The translations under genes and the position numbers were made by a program. A stretch of DNA of 64,000 nucleotides, taken from contig JAODUP010000514.1 of assembly GCA_025642065.1 (NCBI GenBank), positions 112,001 through 176,000 on the forward strand, in the 5' to 3' direction. Origin of the DNA: Paralvinella palmiformis. Lineage: Eukaryota > Annelida > Polychaeta > Terebellida > Alvinellidae. Position 1 is the first letter of the stretch, and the number at the start of each line of letters is the position of its first letter. Positions 46,831-61,389 of the stretch are shown piece by piece. The notes beneath the pieces were generated by a model. The model worked only from the letters and a program-made list of their open reading frames with translations, was not told where the DNA came from and did no database searches.

Positions 46831-48318
46831 CATTTTTGCCCTTTCGATTCACTTGTGTGTATAATACTCAAAAAGTTAATATGATGGCCAGATAAATGGC
46901 TAAAATTACTTGTTTTTTTTATGTGACTTACTACCTCACCTCAGAGTAACACCGATGGTCTGCATTGTAATGCTTTCATGGTGATGATGAAATCCTAGCA
47001 AAATCTTAGATTTGGAATGGACTGGACATTTGATGTACTACAGTACCACAGTCAGCATTTAAAGCCCAACCTCTGACACACCGACACCTCGGAGTGAGGT
47101 GTTCCATAAGCTAACCCATTTATGATTATGAAGATAAATAAAATAAGATAATAAAGATGGAAACTAGAATAATAATAATAATAATAATAATTGGAATATT
47201 TTATTAATGATATGAATCTTCATCAATAAGCATTCATAGTAAAACATAGCTTACTGCGGGCAAATTCTATTTCGTGTCATGAAATCAGCATCTAATTGTT
47301 TCTCTAGCCATCACTTCCCTACCTGAGTACCTGTCTACGTTTTTAATTAGTTTTGGTTATGTCCATCGCTATATTAATTCTCTGTAGATTTAAATCTTGG
47401 TATCCAACATAAAGAGAAACTGACTGTGAAGGGAGGAAATTTTGGCTACCTTTACCTTGAATATTAAGCAATGTTCATCGATTTACAAATGGGTGACTAG
47501 AAAGAATGACACACTCATGATAAAAATGTTGTCATGGTGACGGCTAACAAATTAATATTAATAATAAAATACAAATAATAACAGCAACAACCAAAGCCAA
47601 AAGTAAACTTAATCAATTATCATGATCTGATTAGTAAGCTGAAAGTGAAATCAGCTAGATATTAAAAGTTAACAACACAATAAATAACTGTAAACGAAGG
47701 CAAACAAACACTAATAAACACATAGAAGCCACACAAACACAACACAACACAGCACAGCATAGCATAACACAACTGTTTACAGAACAGCAACAGGATTATA
47801 CAAGTACACCAACAGAATTAATACAGTTTTTGCTCAGGGTAGGGATCAAGAACACTAACCAGCCACGAAGCTATCACTTTCAGATTTAAGTACAAGTTCG
47901 ACAGGAAATTAATTAATCCGCAGACAGGTCTGATTAATGGTATTACTATAAATTGCACGAACAGGAGAAAGGTATTAACTAATGGCAACTGAATACAATC
48001 GAAGTATAAAACACGGAATATTACTATATACACGACAAGAAACACGAGAGCCAGTGTATCATGATTACCTCGTCTTCCAGTGGATGATTAAAAAAGTTAG
48101 CACGTAGCATCTGTTACAAAGTTAAAACATATCGCACATTAATATCAGATTTTCACCCCGGGAACATGCAAATTATGATTCACAAAAATATGTGACAACA
48201 TATTACTGAAAGTATATCATAACGATCTTGTAGGACATCCATTTTTAAATTGAAACTTGAAAAACACATCTGACATCAAATCTAATCTATACACAAATAC
48301 ACAAACACACATACCCGG

Positions 48319-48349
<31 letters not shown>

Positions 48350-50352
48350 AGGCACAATGTCTAACCTTTCTAGGCACACCAATATTTTTCTGTAGCGCTT
48401 CACCATCTTTGAGGTCACAGACTCTTGGTGTATTACTTGAGAAGACCAGATCAACATGGCAGCCATCTTTACACTCTTCCAGTAACAGTACGAGATCTGA
48501 TGAACAAGCATCTTGTGGCGAGACCTATAACAAAGTTGATATGAAAAGATTTTTTTATTTCACTTGATAGGTAATCAAAATATTATCACACAATTTAATG
48601 TCTACATATTCTAAATCATGCACCATTGACACCTGTTGACAAATATCAAATGAAAACAGATCTTCAGATGGCCCATAGGGTACCCAAAGGAGTTAAAAAA
48701 TAAAATTCCCTGTATTTTCCCTGTCTTATTTAATAAAATTCCCCATGTCTTTGGTGTGCATAAATTGCATGTTGAATGAACTTTTTTTAATAACGCTGCC
48801 TCCATCGACCCCATATGCTATAAATTTAGAATGAAGGCATAACAATTCCCTGCATTTTGCCTGAGTTTCCCCAAATTTTTAAATTCCCTGTTTTCCCAAA
48901 TAAAAAAATTCCCTGCATTTTTCCAAATTTTAAATTCCGTGTTTTCCATGCAGGGAATAATTTCAAGTCATTTTATCTGGGTTTTTTTCTGTACTGTGGG
49001 TACCCAGGCCCATAACCTTAAAACATCACAAATAAAGTATTCATGACTGATGCAAGAACTGACCTGCTTCTCTAGGAAGTCTTCAATAAGTTTCATCATG
49101 CTCGGGCTGTTCTCGAAGTCGATTCTGAAGTAGCCATCCAGCCATATGAAAAGCAGATCGAGCGACCTCGACTTGACCTTCAGAGGGATCTGCGATTCCG
49201 GTGAAAGGCTCATCACTGCAGCATCATATTTGTTGATGATGAACTTCAGCAAATAAACGGGCGACACAAAATATCGGTAGCAGTAAAAGAACTCGTGTAT
49301 GTAGCCTTCGGATAAAGCACCTCTGTAAAATATCATATTTACACATGACATCCAAGTACAGAAACAATGGCAGGTGTTTTTGAAAATAATTGAATAAAAC
49401 AAAAATAATAAAATTATGAATTCAACAATTAAGATGACAACACAATAAAATTGAATAATAAAAGAAAGTGAAAAATGTAAAAATGAAAACATATTTCGAC
49501 TCTTGTCTACATTTAATTCTAGACACAGTAAAGTAGAATCCGATGGGAAAAGGCAGCTGGAAAACAAACTGGGAACTGTAAAATAATATATCACACAAAA
49601 GAAGACAGCTAGAATGATCGGATGGGAACCCCCCCCCCCCCAAAAAAAAAACCCAACTAACACAATATTTGTTTTATAATCAAGAAATAAAATTGGCTAA
49701 ATTGGCCAGGATATCTCCATTGGTATCGATAGGAAATGTCTTTTAAACACAGCCAAGCTGAGATTTGAATCATCATCCTGGGGATCTGTGATTGACCATG
49801 CTACTATCTAGCCGCAGAGATGACCATTTTCACATTTTTGTGAAGTCATGAAATAAAACTTCACATGGGATAATTTTAGCAACGTAACATCCAGCTGTTG
49901 ATAACAGCTGGTTGATTGCTGAATAAACGAGGTTTACTGCTCGATACTTGCATTGGACATGGAGTCAATTAAATCCTGGAATTAAAACTGAACATCAATT
50001 CCAATACTGGATTTGATCATGTCCATAAAACAATTCACCATTTAACTCTTCCTTTACTAAAAAATAAGCAATAACATTTTTAGTTACTAACATTTAACCC
50101 CAAATAGTGTTTTCCCTGTTTGCCATTTTTTCCATCTTCAAGCATCTACTCCTACTCCTATTCCATAATTGGCCGGGCATTAGATCAATCCAATTCTGGA
50201 ATTGATGGTCAATTCCAATTCCAAGTCTGGAATTGGTGTTGATAAATACGTTTATGGAACTGATCAAATGAAATTATGTGGAATGGGAATTGACATAATG
50301 AACTAACGGTGGAGTAGAGTTTGTCTGTCTTGCATAAAACTGTTTTTATTAA

Positions 50353-50412
<60 letters not shown>

Positions 50413-50737
50413 AATAATAATATGTGATATTTATATAGCGCCCTATTCAACTAGAAGCTGCTTTAAGGCACTTTACAATATTATTTACAATATTATTATC
50501 CCTGACTCAGACCTGTTTCCACTCAGCACATATCTCAACTCCCAATGGAGCCTACAACACATGCTGCCATTATAGGCACAAAGCGTTACTCGCACATAGC
50601 CATCACGTCCTGTCAGGTATGCGTTTTTATGGATGAGTGAACCAGTCGCCACATTACAGCATTGCAGTTCACGGAGCTTCAAACCCACTACCGTTCGGCT
50701 ACGAGTCCTACACTCTAACTAACTCTGCTTTCACGGC

Positions 50738-50777
<40 letters not shown>

Positions 50778-53700
50778 CCAGTAAACAGAACTTTACAATA
50801 TACGTAATTAAACATATACATGCTCCAATCTACATTCAGTTTCAAAGGCAATGATAAAAATCATTAATCTAAAACAGTGAACTTCATTCTCACTTGACTG
50901 GAAGCATCAGAACCACAATAGCAGCTGAAAAACCTAATATTTACACATGCTTCAAGCTTTATATACCAAAACAATTATACAACATCGAGTGACACTTACT
51001 CTGCATACAAATAGGACATAAGTCCCACAGGTAAACCAGCATGTAGCACTTTGGTCTCAACGTTATCAAAAGTTGTCGTCTGGAACTGCAGCAGTTTGTT
51101 GTCACCAGGAGCAAGCAACATCGGACAATTACCACGACACTTGGCCAACGCTCCCAACATCTCCGGTATCAGACTCCACTCCTCACAGTACAACATCTGG
51201 AAGGTTCAAAGTTCAACGAAATTACACCCACTTTAAGTTGGTGTGAGTCAGCTAGGATCATTGAAGTGAAAACAAATAAACCTCAACGTTTTACAATAGA
51301 ACAACCACACGAAGGGATGCTGGAAATAACTAAATACTAGTGAACAAGTGAAGTTTATTGAGGCATTGACAAAAGGATTATTTAATGTTGTCCCTTTTAT
51401 AACAACCAGTACCATAGCAGGTCAATTCTAAAACCCTGACCTACGGAGAGTCTAATGCAGGTCAAGGAAAGAGCTAGGTCATAAGAAAGAATTTTGTATT
51501 ATGCTATCATGCTATTACACAGATAGGTTACATCTGATGAAGTAGAGGTGAAAGAATTAATATGTAGAATGGATGCGTGAAAACTATAATTGTACAGGTG
51601 ATCAGACACAGAAAATGTTCAGAATGAGGAGCTATTCTTCCGTCAGCCAGTTTTTATCTTCTCTACGATATCATTATTACTAATACACCAATTGTTTAGT
51701 CAGTGCTGACAACATAAAATGACGACAAAAGAAGTTTATGTGTTAAACTGACAAATACAATTCCCTTCTGAGTCACCATCAAGTTCTTTAAATTTTCCCA
51801 AATTTGTTAGTGTCTCTGCACAATTTCTTGACCAGAAGAAAAGAAACCAATTCCCGATGTTTTCCATGTTTTCCAAACTTTTTACAGTTTTTCAAAGCTG
51901 TAGACGCGTGGGTGACCAAGTCAGTGATTCTGCATTTAACCATTGCACTGATCACATTGAGGATATACATCTATGAGCAAGAAAAATGTGATTACTACTA
52001 ATACATCACTTGACCAATGGTGAGTCTATGATCAGCTGTCTTCTTGAAATTATAAATAAATCACTCGTAAAAATGAAAACCAAATATTTTTGTTTATATG
52101 ATGAACTTGTGTATCAGCTGAATTATACTTATGGTAAACTCAAAGGAAATTGCTTCTCGTATTAGTCAAGTGGCCAACCATGATTTATTAAACTCATCCC
52201 CAGAAAATTGCTCATTTTAAAAGTGTGTTTGATACAAAATATTATTAACAAACGTTATGCTTATGTGACCACTGCTCATGTGACTGTGTGTGATGTAGTT
52301 ATACCAGTGGTGATAAGTTGTTGTTGGGTTGACTCGTTTAGCTCTGGCACTGGTCACACCTTGGACATGTGACATACGGCAGAGGACTGACACCCTAATC
52401 CCACAAACATGGGAATGAGATCAATTCGAACCCACAATCTGAAGGTTTGCAGTGCAATATTCTAACCACTGCACTATCAGTGTGCCCCCCATGGTGATAA
52501 GAGCAGGTCTAATTTTAGAAATGATTACAATTTGTTTAGAGGCCTAGCCAGAAATGAAGGTTTTGGATGTGCAAAAAACTAAATAAAACAAAACAGGTGG
52601 TGCAGAACAAAATAGTAGGATTAGGTGCACAGGTCGTGCACGGGGTTAAACTGGCCATATTTTTAGGAAACTGGCTAAGCCTATGTTAAGAGGTTATATT
52701 TTCTTTAGCTAATAGGGTTAGAAAATTAACAGTCTAGTCTTGCTTTAGTGTTGCTTGACAGTTTTTTGGCACTTAAGATTTATCTCCCCAAATTATGTGC
52801 TCTTGTGATGTAACATTTTGCTGGGCATTGGCTAGGCGAAGAATGGACCAGGGATCAACTGTCATTATGTACGTATTATAACAATCTTCTGGGATATCAT
52901 AGTCTTACCAATATAAATCTTTCCCCTGTTATTACCCATGTCTGGTCTGTCTGCACACCGAGATATATTCTGTCAGATACTGGTGGATAGAGGTTTTTTA
53001 CGTATACCTACGAGATTATTTACCTGTGGCCTAACTGATTCGAGGAATATTGCCACATGTTTTATGTAAACATATACAGTATTCTAGACAGAATCTAGAG
53101 TGATAACTGAATATCAGAACTTCAATCAATTCAACGAGTCTAATTATGTATGTCCATCCACTCATTGCATGAGTACAAACAAACCTATACTCATGCCACG
53201 CACAGCTCTAACATGCTAACCTCGAGGTACTTTCTGGCTGCATCCAAGTACATGATGCGATTCTGGCATTTTTCCAATTCTTCAGTCGTCTTGTGGAGAA
53301 TTGGCTTCTGATCTGATGCTGAAAATGTAACACCAAATGAATGGACTAAATATTGTTGTAAAGTAATAATTTTGAATATACACAGTTTTGAACAGACATA
53401 TCCCATGTTCATCGTATGGATCAACATATGGATCAGATGAGTTGAGTCAATTTGTTAGGCTAGGCTCTGGTCACACCTAAGACATACAACTGAGGGGTGA
53501 CTTCCTGGGGAAATGTTCAAGAAATGCATGTACGAGTCCGATTTGAACCCACAGCCTGGTGGTTTGTAGTCCAATGCTCTAACCTCTGCACCACTGGAGG
53601 CCCACAAACAACAGCGAATGCATCTATCAAATTTTGTAACATTTGTTAAAAGATACGTTAGTAACTGTAAGTCTTAAAGTTAAATATACACTTACTGACA

Positions 53701-54937
53701 TCAGTGTAAGGTGAAAATATTGCAATGAACATCCCCCCCCCCCCGAACGATGGCTTTATATGATAAACATAAATGACAATCAATTATATTTATAAATAAT
53801 ACTGCTAGCCCATATTGCTACCCTAACCTGGAAATCTGACATCCAATATTCTATTGACTGTGGTGAGGGTGGAAACAACCAAATTATTTAAAAAAAACAG
53901 AATAAAACACCGATTTGTTTGCATTATGATTCTAATTATAATAATGAAGATCATGATCATGACGACGGGTGGGCATCATCCTAATCATGATAACAATCGT
54001 GACAATATTCAAGGTTTGCGACATCAATTTTTATTTTTAAATTACCTAAACTAAGATTTGTACAAAAATTTGTTCTGTTCCACGTTAATCTCCTCATCGG
54101 ATAGTCAAAATCAAATGTCTCCACGACGATGTCAACACCAGAATTAACATCTGTGTTAATGGCAGCATTAACATTAACCACAACAGCCCTGTAAAGGTCG
54201 GCATTAACCTTATATAAAACAATACCAAATCTCTCCACATCTCAACACCAATCTATAATAACATTTTCCCTACAGAAATGTCAACATCGATCGTATCAGA
54301 GCCGTTTTATTACCGGGGAACCTTCAGTTCAGCTTTCCAAATTAATGCAATACATCAACTGAGAAGCTTAAGAGAAAGGGCCAATGCCATCTGACAAAAT
54401 ATACTTTAGCTTAAATACACACACACACAGACACAGACACACACACACACACAGACACACACACACACACAGACATATACAGTAGCAGTTACCTTTGCCA
54501 GTCTTATTGCTTAACTCAGCAAGCCTGAGGAAGTAGTTGAGAGATTTCTGTCTGTTACGGTGCTGCAGCATCAGTTCTTGGTCGATCCTGTACAGTTGGT
54601 GTTCCAGATCACTGACCGTTGGAGAATCCTGAGAAATAGTACGGTCCATATGTAGTACCAAACACAGACCCGTGATTAAGTACGTGATACAGGCACGACA
54701 AACTAGATTCAGATCAGATTAGTTCAGGCCTCTTCATACGTACAGATATTAGAAATGTTTTAATTTGTTTCTAAAAACACACCTGTTCAAAGTTGCTTTC
54801 ACAGATAAATAATACCTTTCTTTTAAATCTCCTATAGGGTATTTACGAACATATTATTTGGGGTATTATTATATTACATATTATTTGTACAGCACCTTTG
54901 AATGGCTCCTGCTAGTAAGGGCACTTTATTAAATATA

Positions 54938-54976
<39 letters not shown>

Positions 54977-57900
54977 CTAGTGCTACATTATCTACTATCT
55001 GTTCAGTTATCTAAAAGATAATCATGTGTAAAATGTTCCTTTGAAAATTAAAAAATTATAATTTCAGTGAGAAATATAAGATTTTTACCTAAACATTTTT
55101 TTAAATTCACCAAATGTCCAAACTTTCTTTTCAGTATTTGTACAATGCCATTATTATGCCTTAACTGCCGTTTTTGTATTATTTGATTATTATCTTGTAA
55201 ATGTACAAATAGCTGATCATGTAGATGTACACATAAATATATCATGATATTGATTATGTTTGTGAAAAACACTTAAAACAAGACAAAGTTATTCAGACTG
55301 AAATAATTAATATTTATAATAATAATCACCTGAAATTATGACATTGCACAATGATATTACTTTTTTATAACTGGATCTATTTCTATACGAGAATCATGCT
55401 TCTTATATTTTACATATTAAGGTATGATGCTAAATAAACCTAATACTATTAAATGACGTAGTAACTTATTATTGATATATTCCAGAATCAGGTATAAAGT
55501 GCACTGACCTGAAGTGCCAGATATCGTCGGAGTTCCTCCTTAAACGAAGCTTCCACATCAGCACGATAATAGGCCACTTCGCTGCGACGAATCCTGATGC
55601 TTGTTCCTGGATCGGCCTCTTCCAATGGTGACTCGTGGATGACTATATCTGTATCAGTGTCTGCTGTCAAAGACAGGTTTCCACTACTCCTGGTCACCAC
55701 CATTGATCGAGGCCGAGAAGTAAAAGATCTAGCATATTCCTGTTCGCGCCATGATCTATTTTCACAATTCTGCAGTCTGCCAATGTTGACTAGAGAACAC
55801 GATCGCCTGTTCTCCATGTCACCGGATCGTACAATCCGGTACGTGCTGTGTCGGATACGTTGGTTACACTGATCTAAATCGAGCATGCTCTGAGACTTTG
55901 GTGTGCTAAAGACGTTATCCGTTAGTTCCGAGCTACTGGAAAAAGCGACTTCCAACGAATCATTCACATGTAAGTCATCATCAAGCCCACCCAGTGATAC
56001 CTCCTCATCAGGACTGAGGCGAGTCTTGATACTGGGCAAAGAGTAGCTAACTGATGTACTATCCATACAACTATTATGCAGATAGGTGGCATTCGAGAGA
56101 TCTCGCCCCGACACAAACTCAGAGCTCTTCGACTGATCCTGGGTCCTCCAATTGCTCGTCCACTTCTGTTGCGCATCCTTGAAGTCTTCTTCAGACATCA
56201 TTTTCTGTTTGTTGGACACCCAACGGGGCTTCGGGTAATCAGCAATGACTGTTTCATCAACCTCACTGCTTTCGTCATATTTCAGAGATCTAGTTGAGGA
56301 CAGTTCAGAATTTTTGCTGCTAACCTTCTGCTTATTGTTGTTTTGAACATCCATTTCATCTGAACTAGGGTCAGTAGACATAACAGGCTGCACATGTCTG
56401 TGGAGAAGCAAGGAAAACATTATTCATTATACAAAATTGTACGATGTAATATGGCACTTAATCAATAGCAAGCGAGATACTCCAAATATAGTTGCCCTAC
56501 AAGACGTGGTTTTGTGTGCCAATTTTCCAAGGAACTCATCAGCTTGGTACCCAGGATTATATGGCTAAGCTTTTTACCAGAAATGAAATTATAGTCTTCC
56601 ATTACTAAGAGACTTGTGGCATGAGTTAGTCTCCTCCACACATCCAGAGTCATTTTATGAGAAAATCTTTAGAAAACACAGATTCTTAGACAGCATTTCG
56701 TGACTTTCAGGGCTAATATTTGTTTGTATGAGTGAAATGAGGTGGTAATATTGTGCACAACTTAAATCTTGTATGGATAAAGCTATCTTGACTGGTTCTC
56801 TGACTAAAATCCTGTAAACAACTTACATCAGAACCTCATACTTTACTTGTGTTAATTAAAAAAAATTGGACATGTTCAAGGTATTCCCACTTTTCACAGG
56901 GGGGGGGGATAAGGATGGTGCAAAGAAATGAGTAGAATGAGTGCTTTGCTTAACCTCATCACTGATGATCAGATAAAACAGCCTAAAAAAAACCCGGCTA
57001 TCACTGATCCCACAACCTGGCAAACTGTAGTCCGGTCCACTACCACTGCCTGTGCCATTGCAGCCCCCAACAGTAAGACTGAGCCGAATTTCTTTGAGGG
57101 TGGTCACTACAAATTCATCAGAGGCTCATTAACATCTCACTCTAAATTAATGACAGTAAAACCCAGTCCTTACTGAACCGTGTTGCAGAGCTGCAACTTA
57201 AATTAACTATTTCTATGAACTGAATCTATTATTATAATTATTATTAAAAACTATTATTGTAATCATTATTGTAATCTAAACGGAGCAAGTAACCTTTCAT
57301 GTGATGACTTCTCTTCATTGACCACTTCATACAGGTTCAACAAAAGACTTTCATCCCAGTAGAGGTCGCGGTATTTTTCAGTGATAGCACCGCAGAAAGT
57401 GTTCAGGCTGAGGTTCGTCAAAGACATTACATATTCGGCTGCAAAAGAAAAGTTGGTCCTTTGTTGGCAAGCTTTGACGGAGAGAAGAAAAAGAATCACT
57501 AGTGGTGCATTATGATTTATCCCCAAGAAAATTATGAACCACCCCCAGCCAGTCAGACAGCCAATCAGACAGTCATTCAAGCAGTCAGTCAGACATTCAC
57601 TCACTGACAGTCAGTCACATAATCGCTCCATTTATCTTTGACTAGAGCCTCCAACTCACTCACTCACTCACTCACTCACTCACTCACTCACTCACTCACT
57701 CACTCACTCACTCACCACTCACTCACTCACTCACTCACTCACTCACTCACTCACCACCACCACCACCACCACTCACTCACTCACCCGTGGCCAGATCCTC
57801 GACCCCATTCTCCATATAGCCATCATAAGCGAACTCATCTCGTAGCAGATGTATAATCTTAGAGAGTTTCCTATTGCTGTTCAGAAGTTTTTCCATCAAT

Positions 57901-60900
57901 GCTGGATCACCGAAACCTTTCGTGTTTATCCCACAGATGCCGACTATCCTTGGACAGCGACGGTGATGGAGAAGATGGTATGTCGGGCGACAGCCCACCG
58001 CTGTATCGCTTCCTGCGGGTGACCTTATCGTGCACGTTCATGTACGTCGGCTGACCATTCTTGGGCTCGTTATCGCCGTGTCTGCGTTCAGCAACATTCT
58101 GAGAACAGTCGCTGTTCGCCATCTTGTAGTAGTCGATACAGGATCCACTCTTGGCACGCTTCAACTTCGACATCTGATCTTTGGCCTTGACCTGTCTTGG
58201 CCTAATGGGATGGTTATTGCTGAAAGGGTAATCTCCCTTCTGGATCTCGGATGGTGGATACAAATCGACATAGTTCTCCCCTTGCTGTTTGCTATCCATG
58301 ATGATGTTATTCGCTGACTCTGATCTGACCACCAGTCTTTCCGAGATGTCTGCTTCTGGAATCGGATTGTAACCTAATACCTGCGATTTTGGAGATTCAC
58401 ACACAGAACTGCGACGTGATGTGGCCTGAGGCCGAGGCTTCGAGTCTTGTTCCTCTTCGGACCTCATCCCAACACCATCAGCAGTCCCATACCGTAAAAA
58501 CTGACCCGGCATCATGGTTCCAGCTACTGGCATGGACATGCCCATCATCGGAAAAAGTGGCCGCGTTTGATTGGCTAAGAATGGACTGTTAACGCCTGCC
58601 ACATTCTGGGTGAATGCTACCGGGACGAGATTGACGAGACCCGTCATCGGGTCCTGTTGTAACTGATACTGGACAGGAAGGACCGCAGGACCAAGGGTCA
58701 AGGGCACGGTGCAAGGCTGACTAACGTTTGGACTCTGTTTACGACTCGAGCCCTCTTGACTATTCCCTGACACACTAGGTGTTGTCGAGGTGTTGGTACC
58801 CGATGACCTCTGGGACTGAGGGCGTTTTGCACTCGGCTCACTGGCCAAGTCACAGCCTACCGATCCATTCTCCTCCCTCTGTACATCGCTCTCGAGGTCT
58901 TGCACCAAAGTCCTTGACTCCTGTATTCGGAGAATGTTCCTCTTCATCTCCTGGATGTTCTTCACGATTTCGCTTGTCTTCTGACTCGGACCCTGCTTCT
59001 GGCCCAGAAAGTGTGACTTTAACTTCAACTGCGGCCTGATATTTTTTCGGTTACTAATCTCGATTGGCGTGAAATGCGTGGCTGTAGAGTTGTATTCATG
59101 CGGCACAGCAACATCCGATTTTGGCTCCGCACCCATCTCTTGATCCGGCTTTGACAGAGATTTTGAAATCACGGTAAATGCCGAGTCAGAGTTATCAAAG
59201 CTTTTCTGTCTTGTTACGTGAACTAGAGTCGACAGCAACTCTTGATTATGTCCATACAAGTCTCTGGCCGTGAATTCTTTGGGTTTTCCAACCTGAATAA
59301 AAATGAAGGGTTATTGATACTGGTGAACTGGCCAATGAGAACGTAATTTTTAGTATTAGAGGGAACAAGTATAACAAAAGACTCATCACAACAAATGACA
59401 TCCTAGTACTAGATTTAGTCTCAGACAATGGCATATGTTAGTAATAGGACTTCGTAAAATCTGTATTTTACTATAATGTTCTTGTGTAGAAAATCACGAA
59501 ATACGTTCCTTCTCTGAAACTGCACATCCAACCAAAATTCCAGATCAATGCAATGCTCCAAGCACCACTGACCTATTTCCTAAATTAGTGAAATCAGCTT
59601 CAGTCTTTCGACATTCATGCGACTCTTTTATGCTACATCAATACTTCTGGTCTGGATGTTCCTACGAGACCAGCAAATTCTGAGCCCATCCCAACCCAAA
59701 AAAAAATAGTTTTACCTTCCGAAGTGGGTATCTATTCCTAATTTCATTCATCAGTAAGTCATGAAAGGTATCCTGCGCTGGACGATCAGCAAGCTGTCTT
59801 TCACTAGCCTGATAAAGGACAACAAACATACTAGTTACCAAAAGAATAACCGGTTTTAAACAATAACCTAGCCAAATATTGACCAATTCCATTAAAAGAA
59901 GCAATTCCTTTACCTCACCTGACCAGAAAGGTTTAACTTAATAACAAATGGGGCCTGTGGGAAGACAGCTCTTTAAGCTACATAGGTTCCCCAGTTTGCA
60001 CGTTTGAATGATTATTAATGTATATAATTAAATTCGGAAATAAGTTCATTGTCATCGTCATTCATTGTCACAAAGGAATACATCTTTAATACAGTGCAGC
60101 ATATTGGATCAAGACAACATTCATTACAAGAGGTCAGCTAGAAGCTATCTAAGTGCAACTATTAGGGAACACATAAGTGACAAGCAACGGTACATGCACT
60201 GAACTTGCATATTAACACCTCAAAATTTTAAAGCAATTATGTCTTAGAAAGGGTCGGGAATTAAATCAAGGACACGGTGAGGCCATCTTGCAACTGGAAA
60301 GGCAACACTGTACATTGTAAGTCAAAATAATTGTTACAGGCCACATAACTTGTAATCCGGTTGATCAAAAGTATAAACAACCCTTCTTTTCTCAAATATT
60401 TGAAAATAAGGCTTTGTATTCCCAACTAATAAACATTTTGGTTTACTGAGAACTAATTTATGGGCAGTGGACTGTAATTGAGCCTTTTGGCATCCAAAAT
60501 GAAGCTGAAAGCAAAAATCTCTCTGATTACCTGTGTAACCAAAGAAATTCAAATAATGAATGTCATCCGAAATCTATCAAATATATACGTACTGGTTTTA
60601 ATTTAACTTTTGCCTGTTTGATGCACTCCATGACCTTGGCATGATGCAGCAGGGTATTCTTTTGCAGCTCCTGAGAGATGACATCGAGTATGAATGTCTA
60701 TGGAAAATAAACAAACAAAATTAAATATATAAGTAACATTTCAGTAATACACTAAAAGTCTTCGACCTGAAAAAATACTGATAAAATTGTTGGCAAAGAA
60801 ATTACATCAATCATATAAATGATTGTATTTCATCAACTTCACAATTTGTTGGTTCCTTTACAATTGAACACAATCCACTATTAACTGGCTATTTTATTGT

Positions 60901-61329
60901 TAGAGAAAAAACATAGGTCAGCTGTGTCTCAGTGCAAATGATATACCAAATAATCAGTCATAACAGATGAAATATTAAATTTGGTATCGATATTGGATGA
61001 CTAAACATAAATACTTACATTTTCTTTGCTATAAGCAGCAGCTTTAGATTCAGCAATCAGTGCAGCACATGTCTGTTCTGAGCTTATACCATGAATGTCT
61101 TGATAATCGTTACACGACTGATAGATGGAAAGAATAAGGAATCACTTGTAAGATAACCAATGCAGAGAATGGAGGTATTGAAATAGCATTGAAATAATTA
61201 ATTGTGTGTGTGTGTGTATGTGTGTTCAAGTGTCTTTCATGTTACATATAATAAAGGCTTGGACTCGCATTTTCTTGATATTTATAAATCTTATAGAATT
61301 GTAATCAAATGACCACTACTTGAATAAAA

Positions 61330-61389
<60 letters not shown>

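Noticed and set aside
49422..49663. Extension of the RasGEF N-terminal frame to 231 codons
   Set aside because: Sequence upstream of the acceptor at 49323 is AT-rich intron; exon 11 joins exon 12 in phase at 49322.
57638..57856. Ser-Leu-Thr-His repeat protein
   Set aside because: Translation of the ACTC microsatellite on the strand opposite kndc1.
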